A stretch of 64,000 nt of DNA, from contig CM060703.1 in the NCBI GenBank assembly GCA_030686995.1, positions 119,890,861 through 119,954,860 on the forward strand, in the 5' to 3' direction. Positions 1-10,223 of this stretch are shown piece by piece. The notes beneath the pieces are model-generated. The model was given only the letters and a program-made list of their open reading frames with translations, had not been told where the DNA came from and made no database searches. Every line of letters begins with the position of its first letter. Position 1 is the stretch's first letter. The translations under genes and the position numbers were made by a program. This DNA comes from Artemisia argyi. Taxonomy: Eukaryota > Streptophyta > Magnoliopsida > Asterales > Asteraceae.

Positions 1-1563
1 TTTATAAACTAGACTAGATTTTAAAGTTTCTAAAAGCTTTTATGAGCTTTCTGAGGAGCTTATGTGAGCTTAGGAATCTTTATATTCTAACAAGAACAAG
101 AACACAGCTTATTAAGAAATTTGAGATAAAATTGAAAGTTGCATAATCTGAGATAACAAAACAAACTTGATATTGATTACTTAAAAGGTTTCACAATACA
201 CTTTTAGAACACTGGAAATTAACATGAAAGCTTAACATACACTGAAATTGAAAACTTGATTAATTCGACATACATTAATTGAAAAACTACTAGACTTTCT
301 TCTCTTCTGCTTCTCTTCCTTTTATAAGCCCATATTAGGGTTCCTTGCGTGACTCAGAGCTTATCCCACTTCAATCTTGGCCTTTAAATTATCTGAATCA
401 ATCCTGACCTTCAAATCTCCTTTTTGGCGCCAAAAGTCTCCAAGTAAACTTGGAGACTACGTTCTGCAATTAAAGATTTTTGGTAACATGTGGAAGTGTC
501 AGGGGGCAAGGGGAATGCTTTGGGGGCAAGTTGGGGTAATAAGGAAGAAAACAGAGGAGCAGGGTATGGTTTGAGGAGAAATTTGTGGAGAAAGCATTAA
601 ATGCTATGTGGTTTGGTGTGTGAGGTGGAGGAGGTGAGGGCAGGTGTAGAAGGGCAGCTGTAAAGGTGGGGGTGAGGTGGAAACCACCCTGGTTTCTGGT
701 TTTGGTTTGGGGTGAGGGAGGGTGAATAGTGGTTGTGGTGGTTTGGCGGTATTGATGGTCAAACGAGGGGTCAAACCCCGTTTTATAAAAAGGGTGTTGG
801 ATTGGGCTTATTTTTGGGCTAGGGGTGTATGGGCTGGGTAGGGATTAGTGTTTGGATTGGATTTGGTTTTTATGGATTATAATAAAAGGGGTCCGGTTGG
901 TTAAGTGTACACAAGGACTAATTTTGTAATTTTTGCAAAATAGAGGGACTGAATTTGTAGATCTCCCAAAGTAGTTTCAATTGCTATTTTTGCCAAATAT
1001 GATAAACCAAGGACCAAATTTATGATTTTTCCATTTTTCAAACACCAGGGACCATTTCTGTAATTTCTCAAACTCCAGGGACCATTTATGTAAATTTGGA
1101 TTTTTAAGGGATTAAACTTGTAATTTCTCAAAATGTTTATCAAAATTGTTCCATTTTGTCATTCATGCATAGTACAAGGGTATTATTTGTAAATTTTCCA
1201 TTTTTGAATACCCAGGGACCATTTTGCCAATTTTGAAACTTGAAGGGTAAAAATTGCCAGTTTGTGTAAACTTTTATCCAGGGATGTTTTGTGAACATTT
1301 TTGGTTTCCCAAGGACTTAAGTTGACTTTTTATTCATTTAAAACCTTCAGGGACTAGTTTTGTCAATATTTGAAACTTGAGGGACTGAAACTGCCAATTA
1401 TGCAAACTTTGTACGTTTTTCATTTGTTTTTGCATATTTTGCATTTGAAACATATAAAACACACATTTAAGATATTTTAAGTGTTTTGATACATATTTGA
1501 GTGTTTTTGTATGTTTTGGCAGCTCAGATTGGTATAAAATGATGAGTATTTAGACACTCATCA
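1..1563 (-). repeat. Element A 3' LTR (partial, truncated by window start)
   Basis: This segment matches 5976-7538 base for base as far as I could compare. It ends at 1563 in ACTCATCA, the complement of the LTR start TGATGAGT, and is followed at once by the minus-strand polypurine tract. The missing part should hold the remaining 3 kb of a 4.57-kb LTR. The open reading frames at 377-574 and 901-1143 recur in the second copy only because the LTR is duplicated; they are not genes. Confidence 0.9.
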
Positions 1564-1633
1564 ATCCCCCACACTAAACTATTGCTAGTCCCTAGCAATC
1601 TATTGAGAAAAACTTAATGGATTTGAAAAACTC

Positions 1634-2000
1634 TTTACCAAAAGCCATCACTTCTGGAGTAGCCAGGTGCAAGAACTGTGGCACACCTGATAACCGTGTG
1701 ATTTTTAGCAAACCACCAGCTGTCAACGGATTTGATTTGTCTTTACCAGAAGCCGTTTGCTTCTGGACTAGCCAACTCTTGATGGAATAGTCAACATCTT
1801 GGTGAGCTGATTACCAATTATGGTTTTTCCACGGCCTTTACCACAAGCCATAATCTTGCGGGCTAGCCAACTCATTTGCTTATTAGGATATGGGGAGTTG
1901 AGGAACCATACAATTTTGAGCAAATTGCAAGCTGTAAACGGATTTGAGATATCTTTACCAAGAGCCGTTTGCTCCTGGATTAGCCAATCCTTATGTGTGT
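1634..2000 (-). repeat. Degenerate tandem repeat, ~213-bp unit made of two ~105-bp subunits
   Basis: The block TTTACCA followed by an AGCC-containing stretch and a TAGCCA motif recurs at 1634, 1742, 1837 and 1954 (spacings 108, 95 and 117 bp). The second and fourth blocks match each other best and share the upstream AGCTGT.AACGGATTTGA stretch, giving a higher-order unit of about 213 bp. It is non-coding. Confidence 0.7.
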
Positions 2001-2940
2001 TAGACATGGTGGATTGATTACCATTTGTTGTATTTAGTGCAAAACACTAATACCAAATGAAAAAATTTTAAATTTTGGTCATTTTTGGGGAAAAGGGCAT
2101 ACAAGGGTATAAAAGTGATCAAATTCGCCAGAATTCCCCCCCACACTTATTATGAAAATTGTCCTCAATTTTCAAAGCTAAGTGGGGTACAACAATTATT
2201 TTATTTTTATATTTACAATTTTTTAACTCATTTTCTAAATATATACAACATGTGGGGCACACCCCCACACTTAGGTGTTACACACGGGTGAAAACCCATG
2301 TTCATGCTATTGTTTTTGATTTCCGAGTCGCTAGCTTGACTCGACCCCGAATTAAATGGTTCATGGGGAAGTGGAGTGGGATTGCCACTCAAAGATTAGG
2401 TGAGAAATTGGAGTGGGATTGCCACTCACAGAATTATAAATGCTCAAACAGTGATATGAGCCTAAGAATCCTTAGGAATTAAGGAAACTTAGAAAAGGTA
2501 AGAAGAATCTTTTGATTTTTAATTTTATACTGTTTTTGTATTTTTAGATTTTATATATATATGTGTACAAAAGAAAAGAAAAGAAAATTCCTAACAACCG
2601 CCCCTTGAAAGGGAATCTAGGTCTGACAGAGCTCAGTAACTGTAAACAGCCAACAACCAAATGTTGTAACTGAGGGACTAATCAAACTGTGCAAGTTGTG
2701 TGCAAAGGAAATAAAATATTTTTGTATTTTATATTGTTTATGGAAATGAAATATGATACATATAAGTAATCACTACCTCCCAGGCTTGTGTCAGGTTTAC
2801 CACGCAAGCTAATTACTTGTGAATAATTAACTGTAATAAATGTGTCCTGACAGCCTGGAAGTTGAATGATATAGTATAATATACAAACAAGTATAAATAT
2901 TTCAACAAAATACAAAATACAAGTCATAGTAGGCAGCACA

Positions 2941-2961
2941 GCTTCCCCGGCAGCGGCGCCA
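2941..2961 (-). other. Primer-binding site, element A (tRNA-Asp type)
   Basis: The minus strand reads TGGCGCCGCTGCCGGGGAAG. This is complementary to the plant tRNA-Asp 3' end except for one mismatch within the first 17 bases. It lies 5 bases inside the inferred LTR end (TG at 2967). tRNA-Asp priming is typical of the Athila lineage. Confidence 0.85.
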
Positions 2962-2966
2962 AATTT

Positions 2967-5900
2967 TGACTCCTCCCAAACCAACCAGTCAGCCTTGTGA
3001 AGCTGTTAGGCACACCTGGGAGAAAGTGCAAGTTAATATTGACCGTGGAAATATAGGGAAATCCCCGGATCGTTAAATCCCAACGAGATTGAAATTGTAT
3101 TTGTAAACGGATATGAAAGTGAGTGGTACTGAGGACAGTAACAAATATGATTTGAAGATTGATTACACTACTGATTGCTTGATATTTGGAAAATATGAAA
3201 TTATAACAGAAATACAGAAATAAACACAAAATCAGATAATCAGATAACAGACAGAGAAAATTGGTATTTAACAAGTTACAAACTACAGGGACTAAAAGTG
3301 AAACTTTTAAAAACTTAATATTAAAGAAAATAGAAAATGAAATTGAAATTATAAAAATGATTATTACTATATTTAATTACTATTTAATTAATAAAACTAA
3401 TTAAAATCTAATTTAAAACTTAATCTAAATTAACTAAAAATAACAACTATTACAAATAAACCTAAAAATTTTAAATAAATAATTTCTAAACTTAACTAAG
3501 AACTTGAAGAAAGTATAAAAAATGAAAATAAATATTTTTGTCTTTTTATAAGTATTTGATTAATTAATAACTATTTAACTTAATTAAACTATTTTAACTA
3601 TTTTAAATTACTATTATTACTAAATGACCTTAGAAAATTATGATAAAATTTATAAAACTATTTAAACACTACAGGAATACTAAAAAATTATAAAAACTTG
3701 CTAAAAATTATATTAAAACTAATTGACTAATTAATTACTTATTAATTAATTTTAAGCTAATTTAATTAATTTAAATAATAAAATTATAAAATGAACAGTG
3801 GAATTTATGAAACTATTTTTTAAAAGTCTTAACTATATTATAAAACTTAGGAAAAATATAAAATTCTACTTTAGTTGATTAAAATTAAATAAAACTATTT
3901 AATTATTAATATTACCTATTTAATTATTTAAACTAGTTTTAAATCTAATTAATAGTAAACTGCTTAGGAAAATTCTAATAAAATTATTTTAACTACTTTA
4001 AGGTACTAAGTAATTTTTAAAATTATAAAATTGGACAAGTGCTTATTAATAAGCTGAAATGAAAATTAAAAAAATAGAATCTATTAAATAGAAGCTATCA
4101 CTATTTTTATGTTTGCTTTTTCTGATTTTTCTTTTACAAAACTACTTAAATACTTAAATTAAGAAACTTTTACAAAGGAAACTATTTTAGAAATCAAGAA
4201 TAAGCACTGAAAGTGCTTATTAGCTTAAACAGTTGACTAAGGTTGACTAAACTAGGAAATAAGCTAAACTGAGGTTATGTGGGGTCCACTATGGTGAAAT
4301 CTAGTTTACCTAAGTTACTTATACTTAATTAAGCTAGGTGTGATGAGATAAGCTCCTAAATTAAGCTGAGAATGCCAAATAAGCACTTGCTTATTTCTCT
4401 TCTGACTCAGAAATGGGACAAAGATTTGTGGCAATTTAAGGTGGGGTCCACTGGTTTGTAGGTCAGACTAATGGTCAAGAATTGAACCTGGGTAGGAGGG
4501 GGGTTGTAATAAGCTAGGTTGGAGGTGTGGGTCCTAATGGTGTGGGCTGCAGCCACCACTTAAGTTGGTGGTGTGGTGGTATGCTGATGTGCAGGGTAAG
4601 TTTTGTTCCCTGCAGTTGTGTTCCAAGGGTTGTGGGGACCACAAGAGTGAAATAGGGTTCAAGTTAAGCCTAGGGGTTCAAAACTAAGGTGATAAGCTAC
4701 AAATTGAGCCAATAAGCTACCCTTATGGTTCACTAATAAGCTCTAGGTGAGCCCTTGAAATGGTGATCAAATACTGAGTAATCAGTGTGGCTTGTTGAAA
4801 CAGGCTATAAACTAGGGTTCTAAAAGCTATATTACAATAAGCTAATGGCAAAATTAAACCTAAATGTCAAAAGGTGGACTGATAAGCTACAAATTAAGCT
4901 AAGGGTTGGGGTGTGGGGTCCACTAATGAGTACACTATGGTTCTTGGTATTTTACTTAAAACCTGTGCACAGGGCAATGTCTTTGCCCTGCAGGTCAAAA
5001 CAAGTTAGTGTACAAGCTAATCTAAGAATCCCACAAATGAGATGAACACAGATTATTGAAGCTTAGGTGAGGGGCTTTGATTTGTGAAAATCTCAGGTTC
5101 TCAATAAATTCACAAAATTCTATAAAAATCATGCCATTTTAAGGATTTCTGAGGTTGTGCACTTTTTGACTTTTTGATAATATGAACTCAGTTTGACTTT
5201 TATAAGATTTGATCCTTCTTAACTGATTTATTGAAGTTATTTAAGCTGTGATGAGACTAAATTAAGCTAGTACTAACACTTTTGAGCTAAAATTAGGCTT
5301 ATGCTACTTGTATTCCAACACAGACAGATTTTTTACACTAAATTATTGATGATTTTGACTTTTTCACTAACAAGGCTTGAGTTTTATGACTACTCTGAGC
5401 TAATATGATCCTTAGTGACTCATATAAACCAGAAACAACAACACTTGAACACTATAACACTTTGGAATACCCTGATCCAAACACACCTTATACCTAGACT
5501 GTTTTGTGATTTAATAAGCTAAAGGCTTCAAGAGCTTATACTACTGATCCAAATTAACTTATTATGTTATATTAATTGTAATTAAGCACTTAGAAACAGA
5601 AAATAGCCACAGATACACAAGATTTCTAAATAAGCTATATTGACTGTGAGATTTTCTATTTTTTAGTAACTATGAATTCCAACAAACAAAGTATCAATCT
5701 AATGTTATATTATCACTATATATATCTAAATAAGCAATAAGTAACTGAAAAAGCTGAGTAATAAGCAAAGGTACAGTAACAAGAAAAATAAGAGATTTTG
5801 AGGACTTACAAAACTGCTTTCCTGCTCAAACTAAGAACCAAGAACAACCTATTGAATCTCCACAGATTCCCTAACCCAAGGCAATCCAGAATATACCCTG

Positions 5901-7538
5901 CTCCTACTTGATGAACACCATACCTGCAATTTTTGATTTTCTTTCTATTTTTCTTATTTTTTTGTAATTTTTGAGTTTATAAACTAGACTAGATTTTAAA
6001 GTTTCTAAAAGCTTTTATGAGCTTTCTGAGGAGCTTATGTGAGCTTAGGAATCTTTATATTCTAACAAGAACAAGAACACAGCTTATTAAGAAATTTGAG
6101 ATAAAATTGAAAGTTGCATAATCTGAGATAACAAAACAAACTTGATATTGATTACTTAAAAGGTTTCACAATACACTTTTAGAACACTGGAAATTAACAT
6201 GAAAGCTTAACATACACTGAAATTGAAAACTTGATTAATTCGACATACATTAATTGAAAAACTACTAGACTTTCTTCTCTTCTGCTTCTCTTCCTTTTAT
6301 AAGCCCATATTAGGGTTCCTTGCGTGACTCAGAGCTTATCCCACTTCAATCTTGGCCTTTAAATTATCTGAATCAATCCTGACCTTCAAATCTCCTTTTT
6401 GGCGCCAAAAGTCTCCAAGTAAACTTGGAGACTACGTTCTGCAATTAAAGATTTTTGGTAACATGTGGAAGTGTCAGGGGGCAAGGGGAATGCTTTGGGG
6501 GCAAGTTGGGGTAATAAGGAAGAAAACAGAGGAGCAGGGTATGGTTTGAGGAGAAATTTGTGGAGAAAGCATTAAATGCTATGTGGTTTGGTGTGTGAGG
6601 TGGAGGAGGTGAGGGCAGGTGTAGAAGGGCAGCTGTAAAGGTGGGGGTGAGGTGGAAACCACCCTGGTTTCTGGTTTTGGTTTGGGGTGAGGGAGGGTGA
6701 ATAGTGGTTGTGGTGGTTTGGCGGTATTGATGGTCAAACGAGGGGTCAAACCCCGTTTTATAAAAAGGGTGTTGGATTGGGCTTATTTTTGGGCTAGGGG
6801 TGTATGGGCTGGGTAGGGATTAGTGTTTGGATTGGATTTGGTTTTTATGGATTATAATAAAAGGGGTCCGGTTGGTTAAGTGTACACAAGGACTAATTTT
6901 GTAATTTTTGCAAAATAGAGGGACTGAATTTGTAGATCTCCCAAAGTAGTTTCAATTGCTATTTTTGCCAAATATGATAAACCAAGGACCAAATTTATGA
7001 TTTTTCCATTTTTCAAACACCAGGGACCATTTCTGTAATTTCTCAAACTCCAGGGACCATTTATGTAAATTTGGATTTTTAAGGGATTAAACTTGTAATT
7101 TCTCAAAATGTTTATCAAAATTGTTCCATTTTGTCATTCATGCATAGTACAAGGGTATTATTTGTAAATTTTCCATTTTTGAATACCCAGGGACCATTTT
7201 GCCAATTTTGAAACTTGAAGGGTAAAAATTGCCAGTTTGTGTAAACTTTTATCCAGGGATGTTTTGTGAACATTTTTGGTTTCCCAAGGACTTAAGTTGA
7301 CTTTTTATTCATTTAAAACCTTCAGGGACTAGTTTTGTCAATATTTGAAACTTGAGGGACTGAAACTGCCAATTATGCAAACTTTGTACGTTTTTCATTT
7401 GTTTTTGCATATTTTGCATTTGAAACATATAAAACACACATTTAAGATATTTTAAGTGTTTTGATACATATTTGAGTGTTTTTGTATGTTTTGGCAGCTC
7501 AGATTGGTATAAAATGATGAGTATTTAGACACTCATCA
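2967..7538 (-). repeat. Element A 5' LTR (complete, ~4.57 kb)
   Basis: On the minus strand it runs from TGATGAGT at 7538 to a CA end at 2967, next to the primer-binding site. It contains, in minus-strand order, a terminal hairpin, a U3 with roughly 30-bp degenerate repeats (6880-7400), an E2F-type palindrome (6398-6409), a TATA box (6295-6301), a stable hairpin (4970-4990) and long AT-rich sequence (3290-4250). No coding region was found over its whole length. An LTR this long is unusual, although Athila, Ogre and LARD elements can reach this size. Confidence 0.85.
6295..6409 (-). promoter_or_regulatory. LTR A promoter: TATA box plus E2F-type palindrome
   Basis: The minus strand shows TATAAAA (plus 6295-6301). 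About 97 bp upstream of it lies the perfect palindrome TTTGGCGCCAAA (6398-6409). An adjacent perfect inverted repeat, GTCTCCAAGT/ACTTGGAGAC, lies at 6411-6432. The same arrangement occurs in the 3' LTR at 320-326, 423-434 and 436-457. Promoter function is inferred from position and motif only. Confidence 0.6.
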
Positions 7539-8520
7539 GGGACCCTTGAATCGGAATCAAAGTCAACAATCACAAAATCTGCTGGAAAATGGAACTTTCC
7601 CACTTTAACGAATACGTCCTCGGCAATACCAAGTGGACGAGATATTGAACGATCGACAAGCTCTAGTCTCATGCACGTGGGAGTAAGTTCGGGAAGAGAT
7701 AATTTCTTCCACACAGAATATGGCATAAGGTTAATGCTAGCAGCAAGATCGGCCAAGGCGAAGCATTCAACCATCTCCGGAAAAACACATGGAATCAGGA
7801 ATTTTTCAGGGTCTCCAAGCTTCTCGGGAAGCTTCTTCAAGAGAACCGCTGAGCAGTTCTCATTAAGAGGAGTTCTAGCCATTTCAAATAACTTTCCTTA
7901 TTACTTAATAGATTTTTGATTGTTGAAGCGAATTTAGGCATCAAGATGATAGCATCCGCGAAGCTAATGTCAAAGTGAAAATCTTGGAAGAATTGGAAAA
8001 ACTTATCCATTTGGTGACTAGCCTTTTCGCGGAGCTTTTGTTCATTGAGATGTGATGGGTAAGGAATAGAAGTTTTGGATTTAGGGTTGTCCACTGGAGT
8101 TTCTGGTGGTTTAAAGACAACTCCAGACTTACATCTGGTTTCTGGAATAACCTGAGGTTGGACGTGTGCGGTACTTCGTGAGCTAGGAGATTGCACTTTG
8201 TCCGTTGTCACCTCAGGTTCACGTTCCACTACCTTTGGAGGAGAGGAAGAGGAGGTAGTAGGAATTGCGGGTTCATCATATAAAGCACCACTTCTTGTTG
8301 TGATCGCCTTAGCATCGCCCCTCGGGTTAGCGATCGTGTTGCTCGGTAAAGTAATACCTGAGCCCGAGGGTCGATCATTTAAAGACTTCTTGATATCATA
8401 AATCTGGCTAACCAACAACTTATTCAACTCTTCTTGGGATTTCATGAATTGCTTTAACAACTCGTCAGATGAAGGCCCAGTTGGAACAATGGCTTGATTC
8501 GGATTAGGAAAATTTGGAGC
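7539..8520 (-). pseudogene. Element B gag C-terminus and aspartic protease, truncated by element A
   Basis: Reading on from the TGA at 8521 in the same frame, 8460-7880 gives the low-complexity linker between gag and protease. It includes ITTRSGALYDEP and a conserved segment ending [21 protein letters not shown], typical of Athila. A one-base frameshift near 7880 moves reading into the frame 7882-7539, which carries the protease domain: [18 protein letters not shown], then [20 protein letters not shown], where the usual D-L-G/A-A-S motif has Gly replaced by Ala, then [14 protein letters not shown] and [10 protein letters not shown]. The open frame ends at RVP exactly where element A is inserted, so the LILGRPF part is absent here. 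The catalytic Asp is present, but the protein is dead because it is truncated and frameshifted. Confidence 0.88.
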
Positions 8521-9656
8521 TCAGTTGTTCGGATTGGGACTTTGATTTTGAAAATTACCCTGATTAGGGTTGTTGTTTCCATGAAAATATCCGGGATTAA
8601 AATTACCCTGACCTTGGTTTCGATTAAAGTTTCCTTGATTTTGGAAACCTTGGTTTTGATTTTGAAAACCGTGACCCTGATTAAAGTTACCTTGGTTTTG
8701 GAAACCTTGGTTCACTCTATTTTGATTTTGGTTACGGTTTTGGACATTTTGGTTTTGATTAAAACCGGGAGGTCCAGGGTAGTGGTGAGCATGATAGTTC
8801 GGGTCCATAGGAGGGCGGTATTGATTGCCTCCTTGATTTTGGGACCCGGAAACAGCATGAGCTTTATATGGAGTACCATCAGTAGCTGTGCAATTGTAGT
8901 AGGCATGCGGCCCACCACAAGTCAAACAGACTTCCACTTTCTTAACCTCAGCAGGTGGAGGTGTGTGTGGAAAAGAGACTCTCTTTTGTTGTGATAGAAC
9001 CAAAGCTTGAATAGCTTCAGTAAGCTTGTCAATCTTAGCATCCATGCTAGACTGACTCATAGGAGATGAAGTAGAAGGACCCGCACTAATTTGGGAAACA
9101 ATCGGCTTGCTTTGTATAGAGCGGACCTTGGACTAGTTTTCTATGATTGCTAAAGCTTCTTGGAAGGTGGGAAGAATTCATTCACAAATTTTTTCACAAG
9201 ATCTTCCTATGTCTCAATGGATCGAGGAGGTTGTTTTTCAAGCCAAATCTGGGCTTGTCCCTCGAGGGAGAATGGGAAGAGTAGAAGTTTTATTGCTTCA
9301 CAAGGGACATTTTTGTATTTGATGGTTGACGTAATTTTGTTAAACCATCGAATGTGAGCATGAGGATCGTCCCTCTCAAAACCGTAGAATTGACTTGAGG
9401 TTACAAGATTGGGTAACCCGGTTTTGAGCTCAAAATTATTAGCCACGATGGCTGGAACAACAATAGCATCTCCGTAACCCTCGATGGGTACTTGGAGAAG
9501 CTCACACATGGGGCGGTCTTCCGCCATGGTGACAGCAGATGTGGGAACAGTATGGATCTCAGATCGGACTGTTGGTGCTGAATGTCTACGATGTCTTCTA
9601 GGAATCCTTACAAGCTCACGTAATGGGCTAGTAGACCTAGAAGAGTGATTGCGCAT
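8521..9656 (-). pseudogene. gag: Element B gag, Athila type (retrotransposon gag plus zinc knuckle), disrupted
   Basis: Gag forms the nucleoprotein core that packages element RNA. The N-terminal part (9656-9207) shows the Athila gag pattern: ANNFELK, then HIRWFNKI, AIKLLLFPFSLEGQAQIWL. A TAG stop at about 9204-9206 replaces the usual Trp after SIET. The frame continues into FVNEFFPPS and then jumps to a segment equivalent to LAIIE near 9150. Roughly 75-80 residues of the family's central gag region are missing and the frame shifts; another stop follows. From 9060 the frame runs through a knuckle CLTCGGPHAYYNC (CX2CX3HX4C) and a long Asn/Gln/Gly/Phe-rich linker of QNQGNFN-like repeats, to a TGA at 8521-8523. 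The breaks make it a pseudogene. The deletion size is judged from memory of the family. Confidence 0.85.
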
Positions 9657-10022
9657 GCACTAGGGGCAAAATCAATCAAAACCAAGATGAGGCAAAACAA
9701 CAGTGAACTTAAACCAATAATCACAAGGGAATGGCTTCTTTAAGAAAGGTACACCACTCACAAGGATACAATGGCAAGTTTTAATCTTTTGTTTGGGAAC
9801 TTATTAATGTTCACACCCCCAGTTGGTAGGTGTTCTGTCTTGGTTTGCGACAGTTTATTTTTATGTATTATTATTCACAAGAAAAAGACGGATGTTTTTG
9901 GGTTTTTGTGTGAATGTGAAAAAACTTTTGGAATTATTTTTTTGGTATCGTCCCATTATCCAAAATCGTATCTTTTTAAGAATCACCTTAAAAGAAATCC
10001 GATATAGAAAACGTTACGATCT

Positions 10023-10066
<44 letters not shown>

Positions 10067-10223
10067 GTGTTTTAACACTGTAGGAAAAGTTTTAATGATT
10101 TTTTTGTGTTTTGATTTAAAATTTACAAAATGATGGGATTTTTACAGTGACGATGGTGAAATAACACTAATCTCTAAGACGCCGCAGAAACGCGCACAAC
10201 CTCCCCGACAGCGGCGTCAAAAT
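9657..10223 (-). other. Element B leader with primer-binding site and poly-A tract
   Basis: The primer site (plus 10201-10219; minus TGACGCCGCTGTCGGGGAGG) is a tRNA-Asp type with about three mismatches. The minus-strand leader to gag follows and includes a tract of more than 40 A (plus-strand T run 10023-10066), likely a slippage expansion. The short plus-strand reading frames across this tract are artefacts. Confidence 0.75.

Larger units (their letters stand above)
1564..2966 (-). other. Element A internal domain, non-coding
   Basis: The internal region runs from the primer site (2941-2961) down to the polypurine tract (1564-1577), reading on the minus strand. No retroelement protein is recognisable in any frame. 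It contains a degenerate tandem repeat at 1634-2000, two copies of the hairpin GAGTGGGATTGCCACTC near 2373-2428, and three G-tract motifs of the form AAGTGTGGGGG (complement near 2256-2276, 2135-2150 and 1564-1577). The middle one follows GAGGACAAT, a context also seen in element E. A short non-coding interior between giant LTRs is the layout of LARD elements. Confidence 0.75.
1..7538 (-). mobile_element. Element A: pol-less Athila-type LTR retrotransposon (LARD-like), 3' LTR cut by window edge
   Basis: Bases 1-1563 recur at 5976-7538 (constant offset 5975) with no difference that I could find. Orientation is minus. A purine-rich tract on the minus strand (TAGTGTGGGGGAT) abuts the LTR end at 1563, and a tRNA-Asp-type primer site lies at 2941-2961. 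This places the complete 5' LTR at 2967-7538 (about 4.57 kb) and an internal domain of only about 1.4 kb (1564-2966). That domain has no gag, protease, RT or integrase, so the element must depend on proteins supplied in trans. Identical LTRs mean a recent insertion. It sits inside the protease coding region of element B. Its own 5-bp target duplication cannot be checked, because the other end lies outside the window. Confidence 0.85.

Noticed and set aside
377..1143. Small open frames at 377-574 and 901-1143, duplicated at 6352-6549 and 6876-7118
   Set aside because: They are identical only because the LTR of element A is duplicated. They lie in U3/promoter sequence and have no protein-like composition.
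2941..2961. Possible tRNA-Asp gene fragment
   Set aside because: Only the complement of the 3' end is present, at the expected primer-binding position next to an LTR. There is no cloverleaf.
8494..8994. 166-codon plus-strand frame rich in Val/Ile/Leu
   Set aside because: It is the antisense shadow of the Asn/Gln-rich gag linker on the minus strand.
9771..10083. Plus-strand frames across a poly-T run (9771-10007, 9823-10083)
   Set aside because: The poly-Phe tail is the T run of the element B leader. The frames are antisense to the retroelement and have no support.
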